A program made the position numbers and the translations under genes. Shown piece after piece: positions 17,110-27,727 of a stretch of 64,000 bases of DNA (positions are counted from its first letter, which is position 1; each line of letters begins with the position of its first letter). Source of the DNA: Jiangella gansuensis DSM 44835 (GTDB taxonomy: Bacteria > Actinomycetota > Actinomycetes > Jiangellales > Jiangellaceae); NCBI RefSeq assembly GCF_000515395.1, contig NZ_KI911782.1, forward strand, positions 2,292,606 to 2,356,605, given 5' to 3'. Below the pieces are notes generated by a model. It had not been told where the DNA came from. It worked only from the letters and a program-made list of their open reading frames with translations, and searched no databases.

Positions 17110-17862
17110 TCAGAGCCAGGCCGGCAGCGACGGCAGCCCACCGGCGGGCTCGACTCGCAGGCCGGCGCCGGGGGAGCGGCCGCTGAGCCAGGCCAGCACG
17201 GCGGCGGGGGCGCCGGTGACGGTGAGAGGCGCCTCGGCGCCGATGTGCTCGGTGCCGACGCCGTCGACCTCGAGGGTCATCGGCGGGACGTCGTCGCGGC
17301 GGGTGAACGTCCGGACCGTCTCGTCCAGAGCCCGCCGGACGAACGCGTCGGGCCAGTCAGCGGGGGAGTAGCCGGCGTCCAGGTCGACGTGGTGCACCTC
17401 CAGTTCGCGCAGCCGCAGCCAGAGCACCCGGCGCCCCGGCAGCGGATCGCCGGTGCCGGCAGGGCCGCGGCGTACCTGGCGCTCCCAGCCGTCGTCGGGC
17501 ATCTCCATGACGGCCCGGACGAACCGGTCAGCGGAATCGCGCAGGTCGGCGACGATCTCGTCGACTTGGCGGCCGGCGCCGGCCTCGATGTCGGCCGCGC
17601 GGGCCTCCGCGCTGGGGTACATGGGCGTCTCGCGCCCGGTGCGGGCCCAGGTGAGGAGATTGGTCAGCGCGTCGGCGTTGCGGGCGACGTGCGTGAGTAC
17701 GTGGGCACGCGTCCATCCCGGACATAGACTTGCGGCGGTCAGGCCGGCGTCGTCCAGGGTTGCTGCGGTCGAGATGATGCGATCGGTCGCGGCGGTCACC
17801 GGACCGGCGGCGGAGTCGCCGCCGGAATCGTGGGACATCGGTTCAGCGTTGACGGTGGGCAC
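17110..17862 (-). CDS. Maleylpyruvate isomerase family mycothiol-dependent enzyme
   Basis: A 250-residue protein if started at GTG 17862; ATG 17838 (242 residues) is an alternative, and neither has a clear ribosome-binding site. The N-terminal MDMPI/DinB-like domain contains [22 protein letters not shown], including the metal-binding His residues, and [17 protein letters not shown] with the third His. The C-terminal domain ([26 protein letters not shown]) is the usual SCP2-like companion. Family members use mycothiol as cofactor or carry out thiol transfer; the substrate here is unknown. It is likely co-transcribed with the downstream metallo-hydrolase. Confidence 0.85.
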   Translation of the reverse strand: MPTVNAEPMSHDSGGDSAAGPVTAATDRIISTAATLDDAGLTAASLCPGWTRAHVLTHVARNADALTNLLTWARTGRETPMYPSAEARAADIEAGAGRQVDEIVADLRDSADRFVRAVMEMPDDGWERQVRRGPAGTGDPLPGRRVLWLRLRELEVHHVDLDAGYSPADWPDAFVRRALDETVRTFTRRDDVPPMTLEVDGVGTEHIGAEAPLTVTGAPAAVLAWLSGRSPGAGLRVEPAGGLPSLPAWL

Positions 17863-17943
17863 GGGATCGAACCTAGCCCGCTTCTGCCGTCACTGCGACT
17901 GTGTCGGCGTTCTCCGGCCGGTCGGCGTCTGGCCGTCGAGACG

Positions 17944-17972
17944 CCGACCTTGTCGGACCCTCGGCCTACGAT
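17944..17972 (+). promoter_or_regulatory. uvrA damage-type promoter (RecA-independent motif)
   Basis: TTGTCGGAC (17950-17958), an 8-base spacer and TACGAT (17967-17972) match the RecA-NDp consensus except for the last two bases of the first box. The upstream inverted repeat CCGAC-CTT-GTCGG (17944-17956) is the same as in the uvrB promoter apart from one spacer base. A start near 17980 would give a ~50-base leader before uvrA. Confidence 0.65.
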
Positions 17973-18031
17973 GCTCGAAACCGTACGTCTGTCCACAGCA
18001 CCATCGCCCATACCGGAGTCCACGGGGTCTC

Positions 18032-20896
18032 ATGACCGAACGAACCGCCGCCCGAGCCAGCGACCGTCTGGTCGTCCGAGGCGCTCGGGAGCACAACCTC
18101 AAAGACGTCTCCCTCGATCTGCCGCGTGACGCGCTGATCGTGTTCACCGGCCTGTCCGGGTCGGGGAAGTCCAGCCTGGCCTTCGACACCATCTTCGCCG
18201 AAGGCCAGCGGCGGTATGTGGAGTCGCTGTCCGCGTACGCGCGGCAGTTCCTCGGTCAGATGGACAAGCCGGACGTCGACTTCATCGAGGGTCTGTCGCC
18301 CGCGGTGTCGATCGACCAGAAGTCCACCTCGCGCAACCCGCGCTCCACCGTCGGCACCATCACCGAGGTCTACGACTATCTGCGGCTGCTGTACGCGCGT
18401 GCGGGCCACCCGCACTGCCCGGAATGCGGCCGGCCGATCGGGCGGCAGACGCCGCAGTCCATCGTCGACCAGGTGCTCGGCCTCACCGAGGGGTCCCGGT
18501 TCCAGGTGCTGGCGCCGGTCGTGCGGGCACGCAAGGGCGAGTACGCCGATCTATTCCGCACCCTGGCGTCGCAGGGGTACTCGCGGGCTCGGGTCGACGG
18601 CGTGGTGCATCAGCTCACCGACGTGCCCAAGCTGAAGAAGCAGGAAAAGCACACCATCGAGGTGGTGGTCGACCGGCTGGCGGTCAAGGAGTCGGCCAAG
18701 CGCCGGCTCACCGACTCCATCGAGACGGCGCTGCGGCTGTCCGGGGGCCTGGTCACGCTCGACTTCGTCGACCTGCCCGAGGACGACGAGCACCGTGAGC
18801 GGGTCTACTCCGAGCACCTGTACTGCCCGTACGACGAGCTGTCGTTCGAAGAGCTGGAGCCGCGGTCGTTCTCGTTCAACTCGCCGTTCGGCGCCTGCCC
18901 GGAGTGCACCGGCCTGGGCACCCGCATGGAGGTCGACGAGGAGCTCGTGGTCCCGGACCCGTCGAAGAGCCTCGACGACGGCGCCCTGGCACCCTGGGCG
19001 CCGGGCAGCACGTCGGAGTACTTCGACCGGCTGATCACCGCGCTGGCCGACTCCGTCGGGTTCCGAACCGACGTGCCGTTCGAATCGCTGCCGAAGAAGG
19101 CCCGGCAGGCGCTGCTGCACGGCCATCCCGACCAGGTGCACGTGCGCTACCGCAACCGGTACGGCCGCGAGCGCTCGTACTACACCAGTTACGAGGGCGT
19201 CATCCCCTGGGTACGCCGCCGGTACGCCGAGGCGGAGTCCGACACCAGCCGCGAGCGGTTCGAGGGCTTCATGCGCGAGGTGCCCTGCCCGGCGTGCCGC
19301 GGTACCCGGCTCAAGCCGGTCGTCCTGGCGGTGACGGTGGGCGGTCGCAGCATCGCCGACGTCGCGTCGCTGCCCATCGGCGAATGCGCGCAGTTCCTGC
19401 GCACGCTGCAGCTGTCCGAGCGCGAGGAGCAGATCGCCGCCAGGGTGCTCAAGGAGGTCAATGAGCGGCTGCAGTTCCTCGTCGACGTCGGCCTCGACTA
19501 CCTGAGCCTGGACCGCGCGTCGGCCACGCTGGCCGGCGGTGAGGCGCAGCGTATTCGGCTGGCGACGCAGATCGGCTCCGGCCTGGTCGGGGTGCTCTAT
19601 GTGCTGGACGAGCCGTCCATCGGGCTGCACCAGCGCGACAACCACCGGCTCATCGAGACCCTGGTCAGGTTGCGCGACCTCGGCAACACGCTGATCGTCG
19701 TCGAGCACGACGAAGACACCATCAAGGTCGCCGACTGGGTCGTCGACATCGGCCCCGGCGCAGGTGAGCACGGCGGCCAGGTGGTGGTCAGCGGTACCGT
19801 CGACGACCTCATCGCCGAAGAGAGCTCGCTGACCGGGGCCTACCTGTCCGGCAAGCGGCGCATCGACGTCCCGGCGGTGCGCCGCCCACCGGTGAAGGAC
19901 CGCGCCATCACGGTCGTCGGGGCGCGCGCCAACAATCTGCGCGATGTCACCGTCAGCGTCCCGCTGGGCTGCTTCGTCGCCGTCACCGGCGTCAGCGGGT
20001 CCGGGAAGTCCACGCTGGTCAACGACATCCTGTACACGTCACTGGCGAAAGAGATCTACAACGCGCGGGCGGTGCCGGGCCGGCATCGGCGCATCGACGG
20101 CATGGGGCTGGTCGACAAGGTCGTGCACGTCGACCAGTCGCCCATCGGCCGGACCCCGCGCAGCAACCCGGCCACCTACACCGGCGTCTTCGACAGCATC
20201 CGCAAGCTGTTCGCCGAGACGCAGGAGGCGAAGGTCCGCGGCTACCAGCCGGGCCGATTCTCGTTCAACGTCAAGGGCGGGCGCTGTGAGGCCTGCAGCG
20301 GCGACGGCACGATCAAGATCGAGATGAACTTCCTGCCGGATGTGTACGTGCCGTGCGAGGTGTGCCACGGCGCCCGGTACAACCGGGAGACGCTGGAGGT
20401 CCACTACAAGGGCAAGACAATCTCCGAAGTGCTCGACATGCCCATCGAGGAGGCCGTCGAGTTCTTCGCGCCGGTCGAGCGGATCGCTCGGCACCTGCGC
20501 ACCCTGAAGGAGGTCGGCCTGGGGTACGTGCGGCTCGGGCAGCCGGCGCCCACGCTCTCCGGCGGTGAGGCCCAGCGGGTCAAGCTCGCCGCCGAGCTGC
20601 AGCGCCGCTCCACCGGGCGCACCATCTACGTGCTCGACGAGCCCACCACCGGGCTGCACTTCGAGGACATCCGCAAGCTCATCGGCGTCCTGCAGGGCTT
20701 GGTCGACAAGGGCAACACCGTGGTGGTCATCGAACACAACCTCGACGTCGTCAAGACCGCCGACTGGATCATCGACATGGGTCCGGAAGGAGGCTCCGGC
20801 GGCGGCACCGTCGTGGCCACCGGCACCCCGGAGGACGTCGCCAAGGTCGAGGCGTCGCACACCGGGACGTTCCTCCGCGACATCCTGGGAGTATGA
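18032..20896 (+). CDS. uvrA: Excinuclease ABC subunit A
   Basis: A 954-residue ATPase that finds DNA lesions and loads UvrB. It begins at ATG 18032, where sequence similarity to the family begins ([22 protein letters not shown]). It has two ABC modules: Walker A motifs GLSGSGKSS and GVSGSGKST, signatures LAGGEAQRI and LSGGEAQRV, and Walker [14 protein letters not shown] and [12 protein letters not shown]. Zinc-binding CxxC pairs are present: CPECTG with CPACRG in the first half, and CEACSG with CEVCHG in the second. Length and order are normal. A frame upstream to 17453 is open but lies antisense to the isomerase gene and is not part of the protein. Its upstream promoter resembles those of uvrB and uvrC. 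Confidence 0.98.
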   Translation: MTERTAARASDRLVVRGAREHNLKDVSLDLPRDALIVFTGLSGSGKSSLAFDTIFAEGQRRYVESLSAYARQFLGQMDKPDVDFIEGLSPAVSIDQKSTSRNPRSTVGTITEVYDYLRLLYARAGHPHCPECGRPIGRQTPQSIVDQVLGLTEGSRFQVLAPVVRARKGEYADLFRTLASQGYSRARVDGVVHQLTDVPKLKKQEKHTIEVVVDRLAVKESAKRRLTDSIETALRLSGGLVTLDFVDLPEDDEHRERVYSEHLYCPYDELSFEELEPRSFSFNSPFGACPECTGLGTRMEVDEELVVPDPSKSLDDGALAPWAPGSTSEYFDRLITALADSVGFRTDVPFESLPKKARQALLHGHPDQVHVRYRNRYGRERSYYTSYEGVIPWVRRRYAEAESDTSRERFEGFMREVPCPACRGTRLKPVVLAVTVGGRSIADVASLPIGECAQFLRTLQLSEREEQIAARVLKEVNERLQFLVDVGLDYLSLDRASATLAGGEAQRIRLATQIGSGLVGVLYVLDEPSIGLHQRDNHRLIETLVRLRDLGNTLIVVEHDEDTIKVADWVVDIGPGAGEHGGQVVVSGTVDDLIAEESSLTGAYLSGKRRIDVPAVRRPPVKDRAITVVGARANNLRDVTVSVPLGCFVAVTGVSGSGKSTLVNDILYTSLAKEIYNARAVPGRHRRIDGMGLVDKVVHVDQSPIGRTPRSNPATYTGVFDSIRKLFAETQEAKVRGYQPGRFSFNVKGGRCEACSGDGTIKIEMNFLPDVYVPCEVCHGARYNRETLEVHYKGKTISEVLDMPIEEAVEFFAPVERIARHLRTLKEVGLGYVRLGQPAPTLSGGEAQRVKLAAELQRRSTGRTIYVLDEPTTGLHFEDIRKLIGVLQGLVDKGNTVVVIEHNLDVVKTADWIIDMGPEGGSGGGTVVATGTPEDVAKVEASHTGTFLRDILGV

Positions 20897-20940
20897 CCAG
20901 AATGCAATCCATCCAGGCCGTGGCCGCGTAGGAATAGGTC

Positions 20941-21522
20941 ATGGAGACCCGACTGCTCGGCCACGGCCACGCACCGCCCGCTGACGCCGCTGGCGGCGCC
21001 GACCCCGATTCGCCGGCGGGTCACGCCGGCTGCCAGCGGTGCATCGGCCGCCGGACCGCGCTGATGGGCATGGGCGCGGTCGGGGTCGCCGGGCTTCTCG
21101 CCGCGTGCGGTGGCGGCTCCGACACCGCCGAGCCGTCGGCGCCGGCCACGGGGGCGGCACCCGAGTCGGAGCAGCCCACCACCCCGGCGGACGAGCCCAG
21201 TACGCCGGCGGAGACTTCCGAGCCCGGGACCTCCAGCGAGGCGCTGACCACGACGGCCGAGGTCCCGGTGGGCAGCGGGGTCATTCTCGACGGCGCCGGT
21301 GTGGTGGTGACGCAGCCGACCGCCGGCCAGTTCGTGGCGTTCGGCGCCACCTGCACACACCAGGGCTGTGCCGTCACCGAGATCGGCGACGGCCTCATCA
21401 CGTGCACGTGCCACGGCAGCCAGTACTCGGTGACCGACGGCTCGGTCCAGCAGGGCCCGGCGGAGCAGCCGCTGCCGCCGGTAGCCATCGTCGTCGAGGG
21501 CGATCAGATCTTCGCCGGTTGA
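20941..21522 (+). CDS. Rieske [2Fe-2S] lipoprotein
   Basis: A 193-residue protein from ATG 20941. A long N-terminal region with HGHAPPADAAGG leads to a twin-arginine-like signal (RRTALMGMGAVGVAGLLAAC) ending in a lipobox Cys, so the protein is probably exported, perhaps by Tat with its cluster loaded, and lipid-anchored. A Pro/Thr/Ser/Glu-rich linker follows. The Rieske fold shows both ligand pairs: CTHQGC and CTCHGSQY (Cys-X-His and Cys-X2-His). This is a free-standing Rieske ferredoxin-like protein rather than the cytochrome bc subunit, which would have three helices in this phylum. Its redox partner is unknown. It lies 44 bp after uvrA on the same strand, probably by read-through. Confidence 0.88.
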   Translation: METRLLGHGHAPPADAAGGADPDSPAGHAGCQRCIGRRTALMGMGAVGVAGLLAACGGGSDTAEPSAPATGAAPESEQPTTPADEPSTPAETSEPGTSSEALTTTAEVPVGSGVILDGAGVVVTQPTAGQFVAFGATCTHQGCAVTEIGDGLITCTCHGSQYSVTDGSVQQGPAEQPLPPVAIVVEGDQIFAG

Positions 21523-21566
21523 TCGTTGCTCGCTGGACGCAGGACCCGGGTCCGGTCTGGAAGACC

Positions 21567-21616
21567 GTCACCCGGCCGGCCGGCGAACGGGGTGAACCGG
21601 TGGCCGGCCGTGTGAC
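21567..21616. terminator. Bidirectional hairpin between convergent genes
   Basis: Arms 21567-21581 and 21602-21616 (GTCACCCGGCCGGCC and its complement) match at 14 of 15 positions across a 20-base loop, between the Rieske gene and the oppositely oriented channel-like gene. A smaller hairpin CGGTCT/AGACCG precedes it. Confidence 0.55.
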
Positions 21617-21674
21617 GGCGACTGAGGCGGTGGTGGCCCCAGAGTGTTCCCGATCAGGGTGGTTCGGATCCGGT

Positions 21675-22526
21675 TCAGAGGCCGGGCCGCGGGTCGAGCG
21701 GCGGCTCCGTCGCGGGCGGCTCGTCGCCCGGGTCGCCCGGGTTCGCCGAGCCGTAGCCGCCCGGCGTCGTGGAGCTGTAGCCGCCCGCCGAGGCCGAGGC
21801 CGGGGCCGAAGCCGGGGTGGACGGCGAGCCCATCGGCTGCTGGTCGGGCCGCGGTGCCAGCTTCGTCCACCACTCCTGTGCCGTCTTGATGCCACCGACA
21901 CCGAACGCGATGGTCGCGGCGAGCAGGATCGACAACGGCAGGTACTGCAGCAGGGTGTTCTCCACCTTCGAGGTGACCGACGGGGCGAAGTTGAGGGTGT
22001 CGAATGCCGCGAGCACCCCGATCACCAGAACGCCGACGCGCACCGCCGTGCTCACCCACGCCATGTTGCGGCTCTCGGCGAACGGCCGGACCACGCTGCT
22101 GGCCCAATTCGCGATCGCCGCGGCCACGAACAGCACCAGCAATGCCACCGCGACCAGCGGCAGATATGCGATCAAGCGGTTCAGCATCGACGTCAGTTCG
22201 TCGATCTCCAGCACTTCCGCGGCGATTTGCACGAAGATGATGAAGATCAGGAAATAGGCCACTTGGCCGATCAATGCCACGCCCGACGTGCCGGCTTGCC
22301 GCAGCGTGTTCTCCATGCCCGCGGCCTCGGTCAGCCGCCCGGCTCCGATCTTCTCCAATCCCGCCGTGAGCAGCCGCCGGATCAGTTTCGCGATCCAGTG
22401 ACCGACGAGCAGCAGCAGGAGCGCTACCACCAATCGGGGCACGAAATCGCCTACGTCTCTACCGAGATCGGTGAACGAATCGCCGAGTTGGTCGATGAAG
22501 TTGTCTGTTCTCACGTATGTCGGCAT
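21675..22526 (-). CDS. Mechanosensitive-channel-like membrane protein (CmpX/TM-helix repeat)
   Basis: A 283-residue protein starting at ATG 22526 with a perfect AGGAGGC ribosome-binding site. Five or so hydrophobic helices include VPRLVVALLLLLVGHWIAKLIRRLL and a later copy of the same pattern (YLPLVAVALLVLFVAAAIANWASSVV), the repeated TM helix found in CmpX-type relatives of small-conductance mechanosensitive channels. The C-terminus is a soluble, disordered Gly/Pro/Ser-rich tail (SAGGYSSTTPGGYGSANPG). It lacks the MscS beta domain, so ion-channel activity is uncertain. It is transcribed alone, divergent from uvrC and convergent with the Rieske gene. Confidence 0.8.
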   Translation of the reverse strand: MPTYVRTDNFIDQLGDSFTDLGRDVGDFVPRLVVALLLLLVGHWIAKLIRRLLTAGLEKIGAGRLTEAAGMENTLRQAGTSGVALIGQVAYFLIFIIFVQIAAEVLEIDELTSMLNRLIAYLPLVAVALLVLFVAAAIANWASSVVRPFAESRNMAWVSTAVRVGVLVIGVLAAFDTLNFAPSVTSKVENTLLQYLPLSILLAATIAFGVGGIKTAQEWWTKLAPRPDQQPMGSPSTPASAPASASAGGYSSTTPGGYGSANPGDPGDEPPATEPPLDPRPGL

Positions 22527-22734
22527 GCGTGCCTCCTACTGGTCTTCCAGGTGCCCCCGAAGATAGTTCCGGGCGGCGCGCGGCTCAGCGGAATTCCGTT
22601 TTGCCCCGCCCCTTCCGGAATGGCATTCACCGGCATTGTCGGAGAATCATGGGCATTGTCACGTGCCGCCGTCGTGCGTCGTCGGTGGGCGTTGCTCCCC
22701 ACCACCGCGGCATCCGGCGGACGCCCGCCGGGCG

Positions 22735-22757
22735 GTGTCGGTGGCCCGGCATAGGGT
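22735..22757 (+). promoter_or_regulatory. uvrC damage-type promoter (RecA-independent motif)
   Basis: GTGTCGGTG (22735-22743), an 8-base spacer and TAGGGT (22752-22757) match the RecA-NDp consensus with one mismatch. The -10 ends 7 bases before GTG 22765, the same geometry as uvrB, which supports that start and a leaderless message. Confidence 0.65.
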
Positions 22758-22764
22758 GGTGGTC

Positions 22765-24720
22765 GTGGCCGATCCGTCGACGTACCGCCCGGCCCCGGGG
22801 TCGATCCCGGTCGAACCCGGGGTCTATCGATTCAGTGACTCCCGGGGCCGTGTCATCTACGTGGGCAAGGCGAAGAGCTTGCGGGCGCGGCTGTCGTCGT
22901 ACTTCCAGGATCTGGCTGCGCTGCATCCGCGGACGCTCGCCATGGTCACCACGGCGGCCAAGGTGGAGTGGACCGTGGTCCGCACCGAGGTCGAGGCGCT
23001 GCAGCTGGAGTACTCCTGGATCAAGGAGTTCGACCCGCGCTTCAACGTGCGCTACCGCGACGACAAGTCCTACCCGTACCTGGCGGTCACCCTCAACGAG
23101 GAGTATCCGCGCGCCATGGTCATGCGCGGCGCGAAGAAGCGGGGGGTGCGCTATTTCGGCCCGTACGCCCACGCCTGGGCCATCCGCGAGACACTCGACC
23201 AGCTGCTGCGGGTGTTCCCGGTGCGCAGCTGCTCCAAGGGCGTGTTCAACCGGTCCCGGCAGATCGGCCGGCCGTGCCTGCTGGGTTACATCGGTAAGTG
23301 CTCGGCGCCGTGTGTCGGCCGGGTCGACGCCGACGAGCACCGCGACATCGCCGACGACCTCGTCGCCTTTCTCGAGGGTCGCACGACGGGGTATGTGCGG
23401 CGGCTGGAACGGGAGATGAAGGCAGCCGCGGCCGAGCTCGACTTCGAGCGCGCGGCGCGGCTGCGGGACGACATTGCCGCCCTCGAACGGGCCATGGAAG
23501 CCAACGCCGTGGTGCTGGGCGACGGCACCGACGCCGACGTCGTCGCGCTCGCCGACGACCCCCTGGAGGTGGCGGTCCAGGTCTTCTACGTGCGCGGGGG
23601 GCGAATCCGCGGCCAGCGTGGCTGGGTGGCCGACAAGGCCGACGACGCACCGGCCGGTGAGCTGGTCGAACGGTTCCTGCTGCAGCTGTACGGCGAGCTG
23701 GGCGGCGAGGCGGTGCCGCGCGAGATCCTGGTGCCGGCGCTACCCGACGACCCCGATGAGGCGCAGGCCCTGCACGAGCTGCTCACGGAGCTGAAGGGCG
23801 GCCGGGTCGACCTGCGGGTGCCGCAGCGCGGCGACAAACGGGCCCTGATGCAGACCGTCGCCGCCAACGCCGCGCAGGCGCTCAACCTGCACAAGACCAA
23901 GCGGGCCAGCGACCTCACCACCCGCAGCCGGGCGCTGGGGGAGATCCAGGACGCGCTGGAGCTGGACGAGCCGCCGCTGCGGATCGAGTGCTACGACATC
24001 TCCAACCTGGCCGGAACCGAGGTCGTCGGTTCGATGGTGGTGTTCGAGGACGGTCTGCCGCGCAAGAGCGAGTACCGCAAGTTCACCGTCCGTGGCGAGC
24101 AGGGCACCGACGACGTCGCCGCCATCCGCGAGGTGCTGAGTCGGCGGTTCCGACGGCTGCAGGAGGCCGAGGAGGCCCCCGCCGACCCGGGCCGGCCAGG
24201 CATCGACCCCGAGACGGGGCGGCCGCGCAAGTTCGCCTACGCGCCCGGGCTTGTCGTCGTCGACGGCGGGCAGCCGCAGGTCAACGCCGCCAGGCAGGCC
24301 ATGGACGAGGCGGGGATGAGCGACATCCCCGTCGTCGGGCTGGCCAAACGGCTGGAAGAGGTGTGGCCGCCCGACTCCGACCATCCGGTGATCATGCCCC
24401 GCACCAGCGAGGGGCTCTACCTGCTGCAGCGGGTCCGCGACGAAGCGCACCGGTTCGCCATCACGTTCCACCGGCAGCGCCGTTCCACGTCTATGGTCGA
24501 CAGCCTGCTCGACGGCGTGCCCGGCCTGGGACCGGCCCGGCGCAAGGCGCTGATGACCCGATTCGGTTCGCTGAAGCGGCTGCGAGCTGCGACAATGGAG
24601 CAGATCGCGGAGGTCCCCGGCTTCGGTCCTGCGACGGCGCAGGCGGTGGTGGACGCGCTGGCCGCACGGCCGGCCGCCCCAGCCGTGAACACCGCGACCG
24701 GTGAGGTGCTCGAGTCGTGA
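22765..24720 (+). CDS. uvrC: Excinuclease ABC subunit C
   Basis: A 651-residue endonuclease that makes both incisions in nucleotide excision repair. Start GTG 22765 ([22 protein letters not shown]) matches family starts and the upstream promoter geometry; GTG 22756 is less likely. Domains in order: GIY-YIG nuclease ([26 protein letters not shown]), a Cys-containing segment ([31 protein letters not shown]), UVR domain ([15 protein letters not shown]), RNase H-like C-terminal nuclease ([21 protein letters not shown]), and a helix-hairpin-helix pair ([38 protein letters not shown]). It heads the conserved uvrC-rapZ-yvcK-whiA cluster. Confidence 0.97.
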   Translation: MADPSTYRPAPGSIPVEPGVYRFSDSRGRVIYVGKAKSLRARLSSYFQDLAALHPRTLAMVTTAAKVEWTVVRTEVEALQLEYSWIKEFDPRFNVRYRDDKSYPYLAVTLNEEYPRAMVMRGAKKRGVRYFGPYAHAWAIRETLDQLLRVFPVRSCSKGVFNRSRQIGRPCLLGYIGKCSAPCVGRVDADEHRDIADDLVAFLEGRTTGYVRRLEREMKAAAAELDFERAARLRDDIAALERAMEANAVVLGDGTDADVVALADDPLEVAVQVFYVRGGRIRGQRGWVADKADDAPAGELVERFLLQLYGELGGEAVPREILVPALPDDPDEAQALHELLTELKGGRVDLRVPQRGDKRALMQTVAANAAQALNLHKTKRASDLTTRSRALGEIQDALELDEPPLRIECYDISNLAGTEVVGSMVVFEDGLPRKSEYRKFTVRGEQGTDDVAAIREVLSRRFRRLQEAEEAPADPGRPGIDPETGRPRKFAYAPGLVVVDGGQPQVNAARQAMDEAGMSDIPVVGLAKRLEEVWPPDSDHPVIMPRTSEGLYLLQRVRDEAHRFAITFHRQRRSTSMVDSLLDGVPGLGPARRKALMTRFGSLKRLRAATMEQIAEVPGFGPATAQAVVDALAARPAAPAVNTATGEVLES

Positions 24721-24784
24721 TCCGCACCGGTCGCCACCGACTCGCCACGCACCAGTTCGTCAGGCACGAGGGGGATGGAGAACC

Positions 24785-25678
24785 ATGAACGACCAGGGCC
24801 GGCCGACCGAGGCGCCGCCCATCGACAACCTGGAGCTGCTGCTCGTCACCGGCATGTCCGGCGCCGGGAAAACGGCAGCCACGGCCGCGTTGGACGACAT
24901 CGGCTGGTTCGTCGTCGACAACCTGCCGCCCTCGCTGCTCATGGACCTGGTCACCACCGTCACCACCCGCACCGACCTGCGCCGGGTGGCCGTCGTGGCG
25001 GACGTGCGGGGTGGCGTGTTCTTCTCCGAGCTGCGCGGGGCACTGGACCGGCTGGGGGAGCAGGGCATCCGCCCGACGGTGCTGTTCCTGGAGGCCGGCG
25101 ACGAAGCCCTGGTCCGCCGGTTCGAGTCGGCCCGCCGCCCGCACCCGTTGCAGGCCGGGGGGCGGGTCCTGGAGGCCATCGAGCGCGAGCGGGAGGAGCT
25201 GGCGTCGCTGCGGGTGGCCGCCGACGTCGTCGTCGACACCTCGTTGCTGAACGTGAACGAGCTCGGTGCCCGGGTCCGTGCCGCGTTCTCCGGCCCGGAG
25301 GTCGGGCTGCGGGCCATCGTGGTGTCGTTCGGGTTCAAGTACGGTCTCCCGGTGGACGCTGACATGGTGGCCGACATGAGGTTCCTGCCCAACCCGCACT
25401 GGGTGCCGCACCTGCGGTTGCAGAACGGCACCGACGTCGAGGTCAGCGACTACGTCCTGGCCCAGCCCGGCGCCGATGAGTTCCTCGACCACTACAGCGA
25501 GCTGGTCGAGATGGTCTCCCAGGGCTACCTGCGCGAGGGTAAGCGGTTCGTGACACTCGGCATCGGCTGCACCGGCGGCAAGCACCGCAGTGTCGCCATG
25601 ACCGAGGCGTTGGCGCAGCGGCTGCGCAAGCAGGGCATCGAGACCCTCGTCGTACACCGGGACCTCGGCCGGGAATGA
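24785..25678 (+). CDS. rapZ: RNase adapter/nucleotide-binding protein RapZ (YvcJ)
   Basis: A 297-residue protein from ATG 24785 behind GGGGGATGGAG. It has Walker A GMSGAGKT (23-30), a DVRGG segment, and the C-terminal domain FGFKYGLPVDADMVADMRFLPNPHWVP ending in GIGCTGGKHRSVAMTEAL, all highly conserved in the family. In E. coli RapZ guides RNase E to the glmZ small RNA; in Gram-positives YvcJ is an ATP/GTP-binding protein of unclear role, and no glmZ equivalent is expected here. The stop overlaps yvcK by ATGA (25675-25678), so the two are translationally coupled. Confidence 0.94.
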   Translation: MNDQGRPTEAPPIDNLELLLVTGMSGAGKTAATAALDDIGWFVVDNLPPSLLMDLVTTVTTRTDLRRVAVVADVRGGVFFSELRGALDRLGEQGIRPTVLFLEAGDEALVRRFESARRPHPLQAGGRVLEAIEREREELASLRVAADVVVDTSLLNVNELGARVRAAFSGPEVGLRAIVVSFGFKYGLPVDADMVADMRFLPNPHWVPHLRLQNGTDVEVSDYVLAQPGADEFLDHYSELVEMVSQGYLREGKRFVTLGIGCTGGKHRSVAMTEALAQRLRKQGIETLVVHRDLGRE

Positions 25679-26691
25679 CCGAGCTGCCACCGGTCCCGGC
25701 CCGGCCCGGGACGGCTCCCCGGCTGGCCGGGCCCAAGGTGGTCGCGCTGGGCGGCGGGCACGGGCTGGCGGCGTCGCTGGCGGCGCTGCGCCGGATGGCG
25801 GGCCGGCTGACCGCCGTCGTTACCGTCGCCGACGACGGCGGTTCCAGCGGGCGGCTGCGCTCCGAGCTGGGCGTGCTGCCGCCGGGCGACTTGCGGATGG
25901 CCCTGGCGGCGCTGTGCGGTGACGACGACTGGGGCCGCACCTGGGCGCGGGTGCTCCAGCACCGCTTCGCCAGCGGCGGCGAGCTGCACAACCACGCCGC
26001 CGGAAATCTGCTGATCGTGGCGCTGTGGGAACTGCTCGGTGGTCATGTCGAGGGTCTGGATTGGGTCGGCCGGCTGCTCGGCGCACAGGGCCGGGTGCTG
26101 CCGATGTCGCTGCTGCCGCTGAACATCGAGGCGCTGGTGGGCCGCCCGGCGCCGGTGGCCGGTGGCCAACGCGAGGTCACCACCGTCTCGGGGCAGCACG
26201 CGGTCGCCACCGTCGACGGCGACATCGTCGCCGTCCGGCTGGTTCCGGACAGCCCACCGGCCTGTCCCGAGGCCTTGGCGGCCATCGACGACGCCGACTG
26301 GGTGGTCCTGGGGCCCGGGTCGTGGTTCAGCAGCGTGGTGCCGCACCTGCTGGTGCCGGAGTTGCGGGACGCCCTCGTGTCCACGCCGGCCCGGCGCGCG
26401 GTCGTCCTGAACATCTCCGACGAGGGCGGCGAGACCACCGGTTTCACGCCCGAGATGCACCTCGAGGTGCTCGGCGTCTACGCGCCGGACCTGCGCATCG
26501 ATCTCGTCATCGCGGAGCGCTCGGCCTGCCCGGACGAGAAGCTGCTGCGCCGCATCGCCGGCGAGATGGGGGCGGAACTGGTCGTGACCGACGTCGCGGT
26601 CGGCGACGGCACGCCCCGGCACGATGCCGCCCGGCTGGGCCGCACGTTCGCCGACACCCTGGGCCGCGGCGGCATCGGCCGCTGGCGCTGA
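25675..26691 (+). CDS. yvcK: Gluconeogenesis factor YvcK (CofD-like)
   Basis: A 338-residue protein coupled to rapZ by ATGA. It shows the family signature [64 protein letters not shown] and [18 protein letters not shown]. CofD-like proteins bind a sugar nucleotide; YvcK/CuvA binds UDP-GlcNAc and is needed for growth on gluconeogenic carbon and for cell-wall homeostasis in Bacillus and mycobacteria. Length and start are normal. Its place between rapZ and whiA is the standard actinobacterial and firmicute order. Confidence 0.93.
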   Translation: MTELPPVPARPGTAPRLAGPKVVALGGGHGLAASLAALRRMAGRLTAVVTVADDGGSSGRLRSELGVLPPGDLRMALAALCGDDDWGRTWARVLQHRFASGGELHNHAAGNLLIVALWELLGGHVEGLDWVGRLLGAQGRVLPMSLLPLNIEALVGRPAPVAGGQREVTTVSGQHAVATVDGDIVAVRLVPDSPPACPEALAAIDDADWVVLGPGSWFSSVVPHLLVPELRDALVSTPARRAVVLNISDEGGETTGFTPEMHLEVLGVYAPDLRIDLVIAERSACPDEKLLRRIAGEMGAELVVTDVAVGDGTPRHDAARLGRTFADTLGRGGIGRWR

Positions 26692-26746
26692 GTGGGGTGT
26701 GGAACGGCGGGCCGAGCACGGGTCCGGGTGTGGCAGGATCGAGCGC

Positions 26747-27727
26747 ATGGCGATGACAGCATCCGTGAAGGACGAGCTGGCTCGCCTCGAGGTGACCAAG
26801 ACGTGCTGCCGTAAGGCCGAGGTGTCGTCGCTGTTGCGATTCGGCGGCGGCCTGCACATTGTCAGTGGGAAGATCGTCATCGAGGCCGAGCTGGATACGG
26901 GGGTCGCGGCCCGCAGGCTGCGACGGGACATTGCGGAGGTGTTCGGCCACGAGAGCGACGTCGCCGTGGTCGCCGCGGGCGGGTTGCGCAAGGGCAGCCG
27001 GTACGTGGTGCGGGTGGTCCGCGACGGTGAGCGGCTGGCCCGCCAGACCGGGCTGATCGACGCCAGCGGCCGTCCGGTGCGCGGCTTGCCGCCGCAGGTG
27101 GTGAACGGCGCCGATCACGACGCCGAGGCGGCGTGGCGTGGCGCGTTCCTGGCGCACGGCTCGCTGACCGAACCGGGCCGGTCGTCCGCGCTCGAGGTCA
27201 CTTGCCCCGGCCCGGAGGCCGCGTTGGCTCTGGTGGGTGCGGCCCGGCGGCTCGACATCCAGGCCAAGGCCCGCGACGTGCGCGGCACAGACCGGGTGGT
27301 GGTACGCGACGGCGACGCCATCGGTGCCCTGCTCACTCGGTTGGGCGCGCACGACAGCGTGCTGGCCTGGGAGGAGCGGCGGATGCGGCGCGAGGTGCGG
27401 GCCACCGCGAACCGCCTGGCCAATTTCGACGACGCCAACCTGCGACGGTCCGCGCGGGCCGCGGTCGCCGCGGGCGCCCGGGTGGAGCGAGCGTTAGAGA
27501 TTCTCGGCGACGACGTTCCCGACCACCTGCGCGCCGCGGGCGTCCTCCGGTTGCAGAACAAGCAGGCAAGTCTGGAGGAGCTCGGTCAGCTCTCCGACCC
27601 GCCCATGACGAAGGACGCCGTGGCCGGCCGGATCCGCCGGCTGCTCGCGATGGCCGACCGCAAGGCCGCCGACGAAGGCATCCCGGACACCGAGTCCACC
27701 CTGACCCCGGAGATGCTGGCGCCCTGA
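26747..27727 (+). CDS. whiA: Sporulation/cell-division regulator WhiA
   Basis: A 326-residue protein from ATG 26747 ([16 protein letters not shown]). The N-terminal two-thirds is a degenerate LAGLIDADG homing-endonuclease-like fold ([32 protein letters not shown]), and the C-terminal part is a helix-turn-helix ([30 protein letters not shown]). In Streptomyces WhiA, with WhiB, controls the switch from hyphal growth to sporulation septation; in non-sporulating actinobacteria it affects division. Its presence does not itself prove sporulation. It ends in TGA at 27725-27727, overlapped by the possible CTG start of the next gene. Confidence 0.95.
   Translation: MAMTASVKDELARLEVTKTCCRKAEVSSLLRFGGGLHIVSGKIVIEAELDTGVAARRLRRDIAEVFGHESDVAVVAAGGLRKGSRYVVRVVRDGERLARQTGLIDASGRPVRGLPPQVVNGADHDAEAAWRGAFLAHGSLTEPGRSSALEVTCPGPEAALALVGAARRLDIQAKARDVRGTDRVVVRDGDAIGALLTRLGAHDSVLAWEERRMRREVRATANRLANFDDANLRRSARAAVAAGARVERALEILGDDVPDHLRAAGVLRLQNKQASLEELGQLSDPPMTKDAVAGRIRRLLAMADRKAADEGIPDTESTLTPEMLAP

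Noticed and set aside
17453-18031. N-terminal extension of UvrA
   Set aside because: The frame is open but runs antisense through the mycothiol-dependent isomerase gene, has no UvrA-like residues, and the uvrA promoter lies inside it.
22637-22660. TTGTCGGAG upstream of uvrC as the damage promoter
   Set aside because: No TANNNT follows at 8 bases; the motif at 22735-22757 fits much better and is correctly placed for GTG 22765.
26859-26867. TTGTCAGTG, a perfect first box of the damage-promoter motif
   Set aside because: It lies inside whiA and is not followed by TANNNT at 8 bases (GTCATC instead).
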